A stretch of DNA of 64,000 bases, taken from the NCBI GenBank assembly GCA_024760545.1, contig CP060501.1, forward strand, positions 3,426,036 to 3,490,035, written 5' to 3'. The notes beneath the pieces are model-generated. The model was not told the DNA's origin, did not search any database, and worked only from the letters and a program-made list of their open reading frames with translations. This stretch comes from Nitrospira sp. GTDB taxonomy: Bacteria; Nitrospirota; Nitrospiria; Nitrospirales; Nitrospiraceae. Each line of letters opens with the position of its first letter. Positions within the stretch are counted from its first letter, which is position 1. Below, piece after piece: positions 1 to 9,391 of the stretch. Made by a program: the position numbers and the translations under genes.

Positions 1-2
1 AA

Positions 3-197
3 GAATCCTTCACGTTCCCGACGCCGAAAGACACCAAGACCTTCGATGTCGAGGTCGCATTGAATTATGCCCCCTTAAATGGCCCGGCCTCATTCCTCCA
101 GCGCGTCGAAGCGGAGTCATCCCAGGGATCACAGGATCCTGCCTTCCAGCCGATCGAAATTGTAAAACGGACCGACAATATTCCGGTCAGCAGGTAA
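3..197 (+). CDS. C-terminal fragment of an unidentified protein
   Basis: An open frame enters from the left edge and ends at a TAA, giving the last 64 residues of a protein whose start lies outside the window. The visible part has no membrane segment, no CxxCH haem motif and no catalytic motif that I recognise. It reads like a soluble beta-rich domain with short alternating hydrophobic stretches (DVEVALNYAPLNGPASFLQR). It is the only long open + frame here and is followed by convergent minus-strand genes. I do not recognise the family and assign no function. Confidence 0.55.
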   Translation, partial: ESFTFPTPKDTKTFDVEVALNYAPLNGPASFLQRVEAESSQGSQDPAFQPIEIVKRTDNIPVSR

Positions 198-284
198 TCG
201 TTACTCACCGTCGGTCTCTCATGAGGTGTGAAATAGAAGGGGGACGCAATGCTTGGCTGCGAGATACACGTCACGAACTCCGCG

Positions 285-1016
285 TTATGTGCATTCCTTC
301 ATTGCCAGAGGCTGTCCCTCTTGGATGAGACCAATGCAGAGGGCATACGCAACGAAACGGCCGTACGACGCATCGCGGCAATGCTCCCAATCCGACTCGA
401 CCCAGTAGTTCCGCTTTGAGACCCGCTTGAGAAAGTGCTGCGTGGTAAAGGGGCTCTTGCCGTCTCGGAGCAGTCCGTCGAAAAACTCGTTGTAACCGAT
501 CGGCAAGCTGGCCACGATTTGTCCACCAGGGGCGAGGCATTGGTTCCGTAAGTGTTCGATGGCGCACAGTATCTTGGCCGGCTCTCGTGGCTCCTCGTCC
601 CATCCGACGTGTTCCAGCGTCGAGATACTCAGAATAAGGTCGTACCGCTCTGTTGGCACAAACTCGACAATGTCCTTGTTGATGACACCGGGAGCCACCT
701 CGTACTTGTCGACCACATCGTGGTGGGTCGGGAAGTAATGCGAGAGCACGTTGCCGACCTCGAGAATTCGTGCGGTCTGATGACGAAGAAGGATCTCCCG
801 GAAGATCGGGATTTCAACGCCACGCTCATTTTTCCAAGTCCTGTTACAGAAGTGATAGAGGTAGGGGTACGATCGCCCATCAAAGGTAAAGGTCTTGGCC
901 CTTGTCCAGCGGGTCAGCGCCATCTTGGCAAAGCGCCAGTAGCGCGCGGATGCGCTCTCGCTGCCGATGGCGGCATTCGTGTAGTCGTAGGTGTAGGGCA
1001 TGAAGAAAACGGTCAC
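285..1016 (-). CDS. SAM-dependent methyltransferase-like protein
   Basis: A 243-residue protein resembling class I SAM-dependent methyltransferases. A motif I-like strand (RILEVGNVLSHY) near residue 85 would form the SAM-binding loop, although the usual GxGxG is degenerate. Later come an acidic strand followed by STLEHVGWDE, as in many small-molecule and glycan methyltransferases, and a post-motif segment LAPGGQIVASLPIGYNEFF. The GTG start overlaps the stop of the upstream gene by 4 bp (GTGA), so the two are probably translationally coupled. An in-frame ATG at 1001 is an alternative start. The substrate cannot be told; surface-polysaccharide modification is common for this subtype but is only inference. 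Confidence 0.6.
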   Translation of the reverse strand: MTVFFMPYTYDYTNAAIGSESASARYWRFAKMALTRWTRAKTFTFDGRSYPYLYHFCNRTWKNERGVEIPIFREILLRHQTARILEVGNVLSHYFPTHHDVVDKYEVAPGVINKDIVEFVPTERYDLILSISTLEHVGWDEEPREPAKILCAIEHLRNQCLAPGGQIVASLPIGYNEFFDGLLRDGKSPFTTQHFLKRVSKRNYWVESDWEHCRDASYGRFVAYALCIGLIQEGQPLAMKECT

Positions 1017-1267
1017 TCAAAGAGAATGCGGGAACCGGGGGACTTCATCTTGAAGATCTGCAGCGCGTTATAGATGCCTTTGGCGGGATGGTTCAGGATC
1101 AGACGAGAGTTGGTGATATGCGTATCGAGGAGCTCATATTGCCCGCCACTGTAATACAAGTCGCAATCATCGATTTGACAGTTCTTATAGACGTGATTGT
1201 CTAATGCGAGTTTTGCCTTCGTGAAGGTCTGGCCGTCGATAACAATGTAATTTGGTTCGAATTCCAT
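1013..1267 (-). CDS. small hypothetical protein coupled to the methyltransferase
   Basis: An 84-residue protein of unknown function, first gene of a two-gene minus-strand unit with the methyltransferase-like gene, sharing a GTGA overlap. It has alternating polar and hydrophobic residues in short repeats (ALDNHVYKNCQIDDCDLYY, then LLDTHITNSRLILN), suggestive of a short right-handed beta-helix as in pentapeptide-like or carbohydrate-associated proteins. No signal peptide or membrane segment is visible. The tight coupling suggests a shared role with the methyltransferase. Confidence 0.55.
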   Translation of the reverse strand: MEFEPNYIVIDGQTFTKAKLALDNHVYKNCQIDDCDLYYSGGQYELLDTHITNSRLILNHPAKGIYNALQIFKMKSPGSRILFE

Positions 1268-1359
1268 AGAGATTCTTATGGCGAACTATAGCAAAGTAGA
1301 TGATGGACGTAAACTAGCTCACGTGCAGCGATGAAGCCATGGAGCCAGTCATAAAAATG

Positions 1360-2532
1360 CTAATTCGGAACGATCCGAAACACATTGCCATTTTGGGTCA
1401 GAACATAAAGTTCTCCTGAACTGTCTTGGCCGAAGCTGGTTATTGAAGGTACGGTAAGCAGGGGCCACTCTGTTTGTTCGAGAGCCGAGCCGTTGTTGAA
1501 TCGAAAACTGCGAACAAAGCCGGCGCAGAAATCGGCGTAGAAATAGGTGCCGTGGATTGCCGGCACTGCCGGGCCTCGATACACGTAGCCGCCGGTGATG
1601 GCGCAGGCTCCGTTATCGTGGGTATACTCAAGAATCGGTAAGGTGAGCCCACCGTTATTACAGTTGGCACCGGGATTAAAACAGCTCGATCCTTCCATGA
1701 GCCGCCATCCGTAATTCAGTCCGCGTCCGGCATTGGGTCCTTGTGACACATCGACCTCTTCCCGTGCATCCTGGCCGACATCTCCGATATACAGATCGTC
1801 GCCGTCAAACGAAAAGCGCCAGGGATTACGGAGTCCATAGCTCCAGACCAATTGATCACCTCCACCGAGAACAAACGGATTTAGTATTCCACTCGTGCAC
1901 GCTGCTCCGGTGGTCGGATCGATCCGGAGAATCTTCCCCAGCCGACTTGCGAGGTTCTGAGCATTGTTGCTGGGATCCCCTGAGCTTCCTCCGTCACCGA
2001 CTCCTGCATACAGACAACCATCCGGTCCGAATACCAACATGCCTCCGTTATGGTTGGCAAAGGTCGGATGCGGAATGGAAACTAAGATGACCTGCGAAGC
2101 CGGATTGGCGAGGTTGGCATTCGTTGCCGATACCAAAAGCCGAGCGATCGTGATCGCGCCATTGGCATTTGTATAGTAGACGTAGAAGCGGCCGTTAGCA
2201 TTGTAGTCTGGGTCGAAGGCCAACCCCAGCAATCCTCGCTCCCCCCCACTAGTGATGCCGGTTAGTGAGAGATATGTGGCAAGTACGGTTCCTGCCGCTC
2301 GATCAAGAACTTTGATCGTGCCGCCCTGTTCTACGACGAACAAGCGATCGGTGTCGCCCGGGGGAGTGGTGACGAACACCGGGGAGCTGAGATTGCCTGC
2401 AACGAGTTGGAGCTTGAGGCTGGTGGACGTTGGGACGGTGTTCGTGTTCTGTGTGTCTCCGCCACTGCTGCATGCGGCGAGGAGTCCGACGAAATACCAA
2501 CCAAGAGTTATGCGGACGATTGTTTGTCGCAT
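1360..2532 (-). CDS. PQQ-dependent sugar dehydrogenase-like lipoprotein
   Basis: A beta-propeller oxidoreductase of the glucose/sorbosone dehydrogenase family, which oxidises aldose sugars using PQQ in the periplasm. The chosen ATG gives a short lipoprotein signal (MRQTIVRITLGWYF...LLAACSS); a longer frame to 2604 is possible but places the signal internally. Family hallmarks follow in order: PVFVTTPPGDTDRLFVVEQ at the first blade, GERGLLGLAFDPDY, HNGGMLVFGPDGCLYAGVGDG, WSYGLRNPWRFSFDG and GDVGQDAREEVD. At about 390 residues the length fits the family. No PQQ synthesis genes are in the window, so cofactor supply is unknown. The gene stands alone and diverges from hppA. Confidence 0.8.
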   Translation of the reverse strand: MRQTIVRITLGWYFVGLLAACSSGGDTQNTNTVPTSTSLKLQLVAGNLSSPVFVTTPPGDTDRLFVVEQGGTIKVLDRAAGTVLATYLSLTGITSGGERGLLGLAFDPDYNANGRFYVYYTNANGAITIARLLVSATNANLANPASQVILVSIPHPTFANHNGGMLVFGPDGCLYAGVGDGGSSGDPSNNAQNLASRLGKILRIDPTTGAACTSGILNPFVLGGGDQLVWSYGLRNPWRFSFDGDDLYIGDVGQDAREEVDVSQGPNAGRGLNYGWRLMEGSSCFNPGANCNNGGLTLPILEYTHDNGACAITGGYVYRGPAVPAIHGTYFYADFCAGFVRSFRFNNGSALEQTEWPLLTVPSITSFGQDSSGELYVLTQNGNVFRIVPN

Positions 2533-2858
2533 GGTTGAGCGGGTGCTCTGCTTAAAAGACGATCTGTATCCTATCATTCCAACTGGTGGCAAATCGCTAG
2601 ACAAACGGACGGTGGTGTGTCCATTTCACGGGTCGGCAACGATTAAACACCGTCATCGTCACTATTTCAAACGCCCAGTATTTTGTCTTGATCCGCTCAG
2701 TCTAACCCTATAGAATGGCTCAGATTTTCGGGTGGTTAGCTTCTGATTCGACTCCGCCCGCCTAGGGTTTCCCCACTCGCTCATGTACTTTGGATGGGTT
2801 GAAGCCACGGAGAGCCGTGTGACATATGGAGTTCGTTTAACCAGCAGGAGGATTGCAA
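2533..2858. other. divergent intergenic region before hppA
   Basis: About 325 bases between the sugar dehydrogenase start and the pyrophosphatase start. It holds the hppA promoter at 2688-2716 and a ribosome site at 2846-2851. A short stem CACGG/CCGTG lies near 2809-2822 in the leader. No RNA gene or small ORF with a convincing ribosome site was seen. Confidence 0.6.
2688..2716 (+). promoter_or_regulatory. sigma-70-type promoter of hppA
   Basis: TTGATC (2688-2693), a 17-base spacer and TAGAAT (2711-2716). It would give a leader of roughly 135 nt before the hppA start. Confidence 0.6.
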
Positions 2859-4913
2859 GTGAGTGATTCAGCGATTGTAATCTTTGCACTCATCGCGGCC
2901 GTGACCGGTATTGCCTATGGACTGTACCTGGCGATGTGGGTGTTCAAGCTCGACGCCGGCAACGCGAAGATGCAGGAAATCTCAAAGGCCATTCAAGAAG
3001 GTGCCAGCGCCTATATGAATCGACAGTACAAAACTGTCGGCTTTGTGGCGGCGGGTTTGTTCGTTGTTCTGGCAGCTGCCGGAGCAGTGTCGGATAAATT
3101 CGGCTTACTCACTGCGATCGGTTTCTTGGTCGGCGCGGGAGCTTCGTCCATCGCCGGCTATGTTGGAATGATTATCGCGGTTCGCGCCAATGTGAGAACC
3201 GCGCAAGCAGCACATAACGGCATGAACGCCGCCCTGATCGTTGCTTTCCGGGGTGGGGCCGTGACCGGACTCCTGTTGATCGGCCTCGGCCTGCTGGCCA
3301 TCACTGTGTTCTACACCATTGCACAATCTGTGGCTGGTCAAGAGAAAGCGATTCATGCGTTGTTGAGTCTCGGCTTCGGCGGCAGCTTGATCTCGGTCTT
3401 TGCACGCGTCGGCGGAGGGATCTACACAAAGGCAGCGGACGTCGGTGCCGACTTGGTCGGCAAAGTAGAGGCGGGTATTCCGGAAGATGATCCGCGGAAT
3501 CCAGCTGTCATCGCGGACAACGTCGGTGACAATGTGGGAGATTGCGCCGGAATGGCGGCAGACCTGTTTGAGACCTATGCCGTCACGACGGTGGCGGCGA
3601 TGGTGCTGGCGTTTACGATGTTCAAGGGAGCCACCGCGCCGATTCTTTATCCGCTGGCTTTGGGTGGAGTGACGATCTTTGCGACCATCATCGGTATTCT
3701 CTTTGTAAAGGTCAGTCCGGGCGGTGAAATTATGACCGCCCTCTATAAGGGGTTGTTCGTGGCGGGCGGGATTTCGGCCGCGGCATTTTTCCCAATTACC
3801 TCCAAAATCATGGATGGGGTCGGCGGTGTGAGTGGGCTCAGTTACTACTTCGCGGCTTTGATAGGATTGGGGGTGACGCTCGCGCTCGTCTTCATTACCG
3901 ACTACTACACGTCGAAGAGCTATGAACCAGTGAAGTACATTGCCAAAGCGAGCGAAACCGGCCACGCCACCAACATTATCGCAGGCTTGGCAGTAGGCAT
4001 GCAGTCGACAGCGGCTCCGGTGGTGGTGATTGCAGCGGCGATTCTCGGCAGCTATTGGATTTGCGGTGGCGCAGAGTCAGGCGGGCTATATGGCGTGGCG
4101 GTGGCGGCAGTGTCGATGCTTTCGATGGCTGGGATCGTCGTGGCGATCGATGCCTTTGGTCCGATCACCGATAACGCCGGTGGCATCGCCGAAATGTCGC
4201 ATCTAGGCAAGGAAGTGCGCGATATCACCGATCCATTGGATGCCGTCGGCAATACGACGAAGGCGGTCACGAAAGGGTATGCGATCGGGTCTGCCGCATT
4301 GGCGGCAGTGGTGCTGTTTGCCGAATACTCGCGTGAGGTTGCCGCGCACAATCCGGCGCTGGCCGCATTCGATCTTTCCAATCCAAAAGTCTTGGTGGGA
4401 CTGTTCCTCGGCGGCATGTTGCCGTTCATCTTCGGCGCCCTGTGTATGAGGGCCGTCGGTGAAGCGGGAGGGCTGATTGTGGAAGAAGTGCGGCGCCAAT
4501 TCAGAACGATCAAAGGCATCATGGAGGGGACAGGTAAGCCGGAATATGGGACTTGTGTGGATATCGTGACCCAAGCGGCGATTCAAAAGATGATGATCCC
4601 CGGTTTGATTCCGGTGCTCTCGCCCGTGATCGTCGGTGTGGTGCTTGGGCCACAAGCGCTCGGCGGCGTGTTGGTTGGCAGCATCGTGACAGGTCTGTTC
4701 GTTGCGATTTCCATGACAAGCGGCGGTGGCGCGTGGGACAACGCCAAGAAGTTCATCGAAGAGCAGGGCAAAAAGGGCACCGAAACACACAAGGCGGCGG
4801 TTACCGGCGATACGGTTGGTGATCCGTACAAGGATACGGCAGGTCCGGCCATCAACCCGATGATCAAGGTGATCAATATCGTAGCTCTGCTGATCGTTTC
4901 ACTTATTGTATAA
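2859..4913 (+). CDS. hppA: K+-independent proton-translocating inorganic pyrophosphatase
   Basis: A 684-residue membrane pyrophosphatase that couples PPi hydrolysis to ion pumping across the cytoplasmic membrane. The protein is very hydrophobic, consistent with about 16 helices. The substrate loops are intact: [12 protein letters not shown] followed by [21 protein letters not shown] from about residue 220. In [10 protein letters not shown] the Lys at about residue 468 replaces the Ala of K+-dependent enzymes. In the known family this Lys marks K+-independent pumps, which transport protons. The GTG at 2859 is chosen because AGGAGG ends 7 bases upstream; a TTG at 2853 lies too close to that site. 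The gene is monocistronic as far as can be seen. Confidence 0.96.
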   Translation: MSDSAIVIFALIAAVTGIAYGLYLAMWVFKLDAGNAKMQEISKAIQEGASAYMNRQYKTVGFVAAGLFVVLAAAGAVSDKFGLLTAIGFLVGAGASSIAGYVGMIIAVRANVRTAQAAHNGMNAALIVAFRGGAVTGLLLIGLGLLAITVFYTIAQSVAGQEKAIHALLSLGFGGSLISVFARVGGGIYTKAADVGADLVGKVEAGIPEDDPRNPAVIADNVGDNVGDCAGMAADLFETYAVTTVAAMVLAFTMFKGATAPILYPLALGGVTIFATIIGILFVKVSPGGEIMTALYKGLFVAGGISAAAFFPITSKIMDGVGGVSGLSYYFAALIGLGVTLALVFITDYYTSKSYEPVKYIAKASETGHATNIIAGLAVGMQSTAAPVVVIAAAILGSYWICGGAESGGLYGVAVAAVSMLSMAGIVVAIDAFGPITDNAGGIAEMSHLGKEVRDITDPLDAVGNTTKAVTKGYAIGSAALAAVVLFAEYSREVAAHNPALAAFDLSNPKVLVGLFLGGMLPFIFGALCMRAVGEAGGLIVEEVRRQFRTIKGIMEGTGKPEYGTCVDIVTQAAIQKMMIPGLIPVLSPVIVGVVLGPQALGGVLVGSIVTGLFVAISMTSGGGAWDNAKKFIEEQGKKGTETHKAAVTGDTVGDPYKDTAGPAINPMIKVINIVALLIVSLIV

Positions 4914-5066
4914 TAGGGACCTCTCGTCTTTGGTGAGACGTGGACTGCGCGACGAAGAGCAACTGTCACCTGATCTAGATCGGGAGGGTTCTTCTCTCAA
5001 TTCCAAAGACCCCTGAGGGAATCGGCTTGTATTCCACGAGAAGCGCTTTATAGATTCTCCCTTGGC

Positions 5067-5096
5067 TTGACGGCTTCGCGAGTGCTGGAGTAAGGT
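5067..5096 (+). promoter_or_regulatory. promoter of pup
   Basis: TTGACG (5067-5072), an 18-base spacer and TAAGGT (5091-5096). The same -10 and flank, TAAGGTGAAT, with the same spacer length occurs before the SmbP-like gene at 17362. This shows that pup has its own promoter, separate from hppA. Confidence 0.6.
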
Positions 5097-5132
5097 GAAT
5101 GTGACTATCCCGGATTCTTGGGAGGTGCTCGG

Positions 5133-5330
5133 ATGGAAAAGCAAGAGCGAAAGCAGGAAGCCAAACGAGAGCCGCAAGGGAAGGAAGAAGTAAAGGCCAA
5201 TCCCAAGGTCGTCGAGGCCGGCAAGAAAATTAAAGAGGACATCGACAAACTGGTCGACGAAATCGATGATGTCCTTGAAAAGAACGCTGAAGAATTTGTG
5301 AAGAATTACGTTCAGAAAGGAGGGGAATAG
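5133..5330 (+). CDS. pup: prokaryotic ubiquitin-like protein Pup
   Basis: A 65-residue protein with all Pup hallmarks. It has a disordered N-terminus rich in Lys, Glu and Gln, and a central helix-forming segment (EDIDKLVDEIDDVLEKNAEE, about 35-54) that binds the Mpa coiled coil. It ends in FVKNYVQKGGE. The C-terminal residue is already Glu, so it can be ligated by PafA to substrate lysines through its side chain without Dop deamidation. The ATG at 5133 is preferred over an upstream start at 5118 because GGAGG lies 7 bases before it. Unlike the actinobacterial order, pup is not in the proteasome operon, which lies about 41 kb downstream in this window. Confidence 0.95.
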   Translation: MEKQERKQEAKREPQGKEEVKANPKVVEAGKKIKEDIDKLVDEIDDVLEKNAEEFVKNYVQKGGE

Positions 5331-5391
5331 CGCAGGTTCGAAGTCTCCCCTCTTGCTCGACGAAGCTTACCCGTCCTCGCAGCCTATCTGT

Positions 5392-5420
5392 TTGACAAAG
5401 TAGAAGCGGCTTATTACAGT
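5392..5420 (+). promoter_or_regulatory. promoter of the recJ-rel unit
   Basis: TTGACA (5392-5397), a 17-base spacer and TACAGT (5415-5420), 67 bases before the recJ ATG. It is one of the best matches to a sigma-70 consensus in the window. Confidence 0.6.
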
Positions 5421-5486
5421 CTTTCACCTTTCCCTGTGATCCCTGGTCTGAATTGTGGAACGGCCCAGGCCCGTAAGGAGGCGAGG

Positions 5487-7184
5487 ATGAAGTCTAAGCT
5501 CTGGGTCGTTCGTCAGGTAGATCCCGTCCAACGTGGCCTCATATCTCGGGCGTTATCAATCTCCTCGGCTACTGCGTCACTGTTGCTCAATCGAGGGGTC
5601 ACCAGTGTGGACCAGGCGACGGCCTGGATGACTCCGATCAGAACCCATGATCCCTTCTTGATTCCCGATATGGAACGAGCCGTTGACCGTCTTTGTCAGG
5701 CAATGCGACGGCAGGAGCGGGTGTGCTTTTATGGTGATTACGATGTGGACGGCATGTCCGCCACTAGTATCTACCTCTCATTCTTCCGCGGCCTTGGCGC
5801 TGAAGTCCGAGCGTATGTTCCTCATCGCTTGCGAGAGGGCTATGGTCTCAATGAGGCGGCCGTCAAGATCCTGGCCAAGGAAGGTGTCACTTTGCTGGTC
5901 ACGTCCGACTGCGGGACGACATCGCACCGTGAGATTACTCTCGCAAATGAACTCGGGATCGATGTGATCGTGACCGATCACCATCAAAGCGATATGGATA
6001 TGCCGCCTGCTCTGGCAGTGATGAATCCGCATCGACGGGAGTCGCGGTATCCCTTTCATGGGCTCTGTTCCGGCGGGCTTGCGTACAAGGTCGCCCAGGC
6101 CTATCAGACAAAATATGGATCGGGTTCTGCCCCCCTGGAGTCGCTATTGGATTTGGCCGCCCTTGCAACGATTGCCGATGTTGTTCCACTCCAGGATGAA
6201 AACCGACTGTTCGTTCGCGAGGGCCTCGCCCATATCTCACGAGGTGCCCGCTGCGGTATACGAGCCTTGAAACAGGTGGCGGGCATCAGCCGAGAATGCA
6301 CGACGGAAACGATTGCCTTCAAACTTGGGCCTCGACTCAATGCCGCGGGGCGCTTGGATGAGGCCATCAAAGGCGTCAAGCTCCTGACTACGGAGTCGGA
6401 GCGGGAAGCCAAAGAGTTGGCTGAAGACTTGGAGCAATTGAATCGAGCTCGCCGGGAACTTGAGGCCGATATTCTTCGGGATGCATTAAGACAGGTCGAA
6501 TCACGGGAGTTACCGGCCGGTATCGTCTTGTACGCACGGGGGTGGCATCTGGGGGTCGTCGGTATCGTGGCTGCCCGCATCATGGAGCGCTTTCATCGTC
6601 CTACGGTCGTGATTGCCGTGAATGAACACGGGGTCGGGAAAGGATCGGCTCGGACCATACCCGGATTCGACCTCTATCAAACCTTAGCGAGTTGCCGGGA
6701 TCTGCTTATAGCGTTCGGTGGGCATCCCAGTGCGGCGGGGGTGACCATTCAGGAGGCGAGGTTGCCGGAATTTTCGGAGCGCTTTTCCGCGATCGCAGAG
6801 GCATGGATCCGGGAGACTCAAAGCGTTCCCATGTTGCACGTCGATTCAGAAGTGCGTCTGGACGAGATCACGCTTCAGCTGATCCGGGAAATCGGGGCGC
6901 TGCATCCATTCGGTGCCGGGAATCCGGAGCCGACCTTCGCCGTCAGGCGTCTGGATGTCCTCAACGCACGCGTTGTCGGGGAGAAGCATTTGAAGCTGAC
7001 GGTCCGGCAGGACAGGTCTTTACCGTTTGATAGTATAGGATTCGGGATGAAATCGCTGGAGGATCAGGGGTTGTCGTTAAAGACACCCGTCGACGTTGCC
7101 TTTACGCCCGAGCTCAACCATTGGAATGGCTATGATCGAATTCAATTGCGCATTCGAGACATAAGGGCGGCGGGGTGTGAGTAA
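5487..7184 (+). CDS. recJ: single-stranded-DNA-specific exonuclease RecJ
   Basis: A 565-residue DHH-family 5'-3' exonuclease acting on single-stranded DNA in RecF-pathway recombination, base-excision and mismatch repair. Metal-binding motifs are intact: DYDVDG at residues 84-89, SDCGTT, and TDHHQ with Asp-His-His at 164-166. The DHHA1 motif GGHPSAAG begins near residue 411, and a C-terminal OB-type domain follows. The ATG at 5487 is chosen because AAGGAGG lies 5 bases upstream; the frame is open further upstream but without a ribosome site. The stop is 6 bases before the rel start, so the two are cotranscribed. Confidence 0.95.
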   Translation: MKSKLWVVRQVDPVQRGLISRALSISSATASLLLNRGVTSVDQATAWMTPIRTHDPFLIPDMERAVDRLCQAMRRQERVCFYGDYDVDGMSATSIYLSFFRGLGAEVRAYVPHRLREGYGLNEAAVKILAKEGVTLLVTSDCGTTSHREITLANELGIDVIVTDHHQSDMDMPPALAVMNPHRRESRYPFHGLCSGGLAYKVAQAYQTKYGSGSAPLESLLDLAALATIADVVPLQDENRLFVREGLAHISRGARCGIRALKQVAGISRECTTETIAFKLGPRLNAAGRLDEAIKGVKLLTTESEREAKELAEDLEQLNRARRELEADILRDALRQVESRELPAGIVLYARGWHLGVVGIVAARIMERFHRPTVVIAVNEHGVGKGSARTIPGFDLYQTLASCRDLLIAFGGHPSAAGVTIQEARLPEFSERFSAIAEAWIRETQSVPMLHVDSEVRLDEITLQLIREIGALHPFGAGNPEPTFAVRRLDVLNARVVGEKHLKLTVRQDRSLPFDSIGFGMKSLEDQGLSLKTPVDVAFTPELNHWNGYDRIQLRIRDIRAAGCE

Positions 7185-7190
7185 CAGACG

Positions 7191-9368
7191 ATGTACGAAA
7201 CTGTCACAGATATCGACCAACTGCTGGATCGCCTCCAAAGCTATCAGCCGGACGCCGATCTCGCTCTGGTGCGAAAGGCTTATGAGTTCTCCGCCAAAGC
7301 CCATGAAGGACAAACTCGCCGCTCCGGTGAACCCTACGTAAAACATCCCGTGGCGGTGGCCGGTGTGTTGACGGCCCTCAAAACTGACGCCACGGCAATC
7401 GTGGCTGGACTCCTTCACGATACGTTGGAAGATACGGTGGCCACGGCCGACGAACTTCAACAGGAATTCGGCAAGGAAGTTGTCCAGCTAGTCGACGGCG
7501 TCACGAAGATCGGGAAGATCACCTTTCGAAGCTCCGAAGAGAAGCAAGCCGAAAACTTCCGCAAAATGGTGCTCTCGATGGCGGATGATATCCGCGTCGT
7601 GATCATCAAGCTGGCCGATCGACTCCACAACATGCGGACACTCGAACATCTCAAGGAAAGTAAGCGCCAGGAAATCGCGCAGGAGACGTTGGAGATCTAT
7701 GCGCCATTGGCCAACCGCATCGGAATCGGTTGGGTGAAGAACGAACTCGAGGATCTCTGCCTCAAACATCTCAAGCCGGATGTCTACGAAACGTTGCGCG
7801 TGAGCGTGGCGAAACGGGACGAAGATCGCCAGCAATATATCCAAGAGGTCCAAGCACTGGTCGAGAAGGCTCTGGCGGAAAACGGGCTGGCGGGGGCGGT
7901 GTACGGAAGGCCCAAGCATCTGTACGGCATCTATCAAAAGATGAAGAAACAATCGATCTCGTTCGAAGAAGTCTATGACCTCACTGCGTTACGGATCATT
8001 ACCGATACCAAGATGAACTGCTATGCCGTGCTCGGGGTGATCCATTCGCTGTGGCGTCCGCTGCCGGGCCGTTTCAAAGATTACATCGCGATTCCTAAGT
8101 CCAATCTCTATCAGTCGCTCCATACGACCGTGGTCGGACCGAAAGGCGAGCATGTGGAGTTTCAGATTCGCACCGAGGAGATGCACCGTGTGGCCGAATA
8201 CGGGATCGCGGCCCATTGGAAATACAAGGAACAGGGGCGGGTGCAAGATAAAGACAGCAAAGCATTTGGATGGCTGAGGCAATTCATCGAATGGCAAAAG
8301 GACTTGCCGGATAACCGCCAATTCATGGATTCGGTGAAACTCGAGCTGTTCCACGACGTCGTGTATGTTTTTACCCCCAAGGGAATGGTGAAAGAGCTGC
8401 CCAAGGGTGCGACCCCAGTGGATTTTGCGTATGCCATCCATACGGAAGTGGGTGATCACTGTGTCGGTGCGAAGGTCAACGGCAAGATCGTTCCGCTCAA
8501 GCACGAGTTGACGAGCGGTGATACCATCGAGATTCTGACGTCATCCAATCAGACTCCGCACAAAGATTGGCTCAAGTTCGTCCGAACGTCACGGGCAAAA
8601 ACAAAGATTAAGCATTGGATCAAGGCGGAGGAACAGAAGCGGAGTCTGGAAATCGGCCGGCGTTTGCTCGAAGCGGAGATCCGTCGTCATGGGTTAGCGC
8701 CGGCACAGGTGTTGAAGTCCGAAGCGCTTCTCGAGGTTGCCAAACAGGAAGGATATGAAACGACTGACGAGCTGGCCGCAGCCGTTGGCTTCGGCAATGT
8801 TGCGACGGCTCAAATCGTCGGCAAGTTGATTGCTCCGGCATCCGGCGGCGCGCCTGTTCAGCCGGAACCTGTGAGCCTCCCAAAAGTCTCAAGCCGTGGA
8901 AGAGCAGAACAGGGCGTTCAAGTGAAGGGCGGACGGGATCTTTTGATGCAACTATCCCGCTGCTGTAATCCGGTTCCCGGTGACAAAATCTTGGGATACA
9001 TCACCCGTGGAAGGGGCCTTACGATCCATTCGGTCGACTGCCCTAACCTGGAAGCGTTGGATTATGATCGAGAACGGTTGGTGGAAGTGGAATGGGATAC
9101 CGCCACGCCCAGCCAACATGCGGTAAAAATCGCCGTCATTGCAGCAGATAAAACCGGAGTTCTGGCGAACGTCTCGTCGGCCATCGCCGAATGTCAGGCG
9201 AACATCAGCCGTGCCGAAATCATCACCAGGGAAGACCGTAAAGCCGAGCTGGATTTCGTCGTCGAGGTTGCCGATACGGACCATCTGAATCGAGTGTTGA
9301 AAGCTATCGAACGGGTAGAGGGTGTCATTACGGCGAGACGTCTGAGGTCTTGGAGACAAAAATCATGA
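7191..9368 (+). CDS. rel: bifunctional (p)ppGpp synthetase/hydrolase (RelA/SpoT family)
   Basis: A 725-residue long RSH enzyme that makes and degrades the starvation alarmone (p)ppGpp. The N-terminal HD hydrolase is intact (HEGQTRRSGEPYVKHP, then LLHDTLEDT near residues 74-82). The synthetase follows (YDLTALRIIT, IHSLWRPLPGRFKDYIAIPK, QIRTEEMH). Its RFKD motif is the RXKD type found in bifunctional enzymes rather than the EXDD type of synthetase-only RelA. A TGS domain (VFTPKGMVKELPKGATPVDF), a zinc-finger-like segment with CCNPVPGD, and a C-terminal ACT domain complete the usual layout. It is the second gene of the recJ unit. The only RSH gene in this window, it may be the sole one. Confidence 0.96.
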   Translation: MYETVTDIDQLLDRLQSYQPDADLALVRKAYEFSAKAHEGQTRRSGEPYVKHPVAVAGVLTALKTDATAIVAGLLHDTLEDTVATADELQQEFGKEVVQLVDGVTKIGKITFRSSEEKQAENFRKMVLSMADDIRVVIIKLADRLHNMRTLEHLKESKRQEIAQETLEIYAPLANRIGIGWVKNELEDLCLKHLKPDVYETLRVSVAKRDEDRQQYIQEVQALVEKALAENGLAGAVYGRPKHLYGIYQKMKKQSISFEEVYDLTALRIITDTKMNCYAVLGVIHSLWRPLPGRFKDYIAIPKSNLYQSLHTTVVGPKGEHVEFQIRTEEMHRVAEYGIAAHWKYKEQGRVQDKDSKAFGWLRQFIEWQKDLPDNRQFMDSVKLELFHDVVYVFTPKGMVKELPKGATPVDFAYAIHTEVGDHCVGAKVNGKIVPLKHELTSGDTIEILTSSNQTPHKDWLKFVRTSRAKTKIKHWIKAEEQKRSLEIGRRLLEAEIRRHGLAPAQVLKSEALLEVAKQEGYETTDELAAAVGFGNVATAQIVGKLIAPASGGAPVQPEPVSLPKVSSRGRAEQGVQVKGGRDLLMQLSRCCNPVPGDKILGYITRGRGLTIHSVDCPNLEALDYDRERLVEVEWDTATPSQHAVKIAVIAADKTGVLANVSSAIAECQANISRAEIITREDRKAELDFVVEVADTDHLNRVLKAIERVEGVITARRLRSWRQKS

Positions 9369-9391
9369 GCGAGTGCGTCACAGGAATAGAC

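Noticed and set aside
249-419. A 56-codon + frame preceded by GAAGGGGGACGCA, the same ribosome-site stretch seen before the SmbP-like gene
   Set aside because: It is antisense to the end of the methyltransferase-like gene, has no recognisable domain and has shadow-like composition; the resemblance may be chance.
2740-2790. A tRNA or tmRNA-like 3' end (GATTCGACTCCGCCCGCC)
   Set aside because: The loop is not flanked by pairing stems and no CCA end or anticodon arm is present.
3105-3965. A 286-codon minus-strand frame
   Set aside because: It lies wholly antisense to hppA and is rich in His, Arg and Asp as expected of a shadow of a hydrophobic gene.
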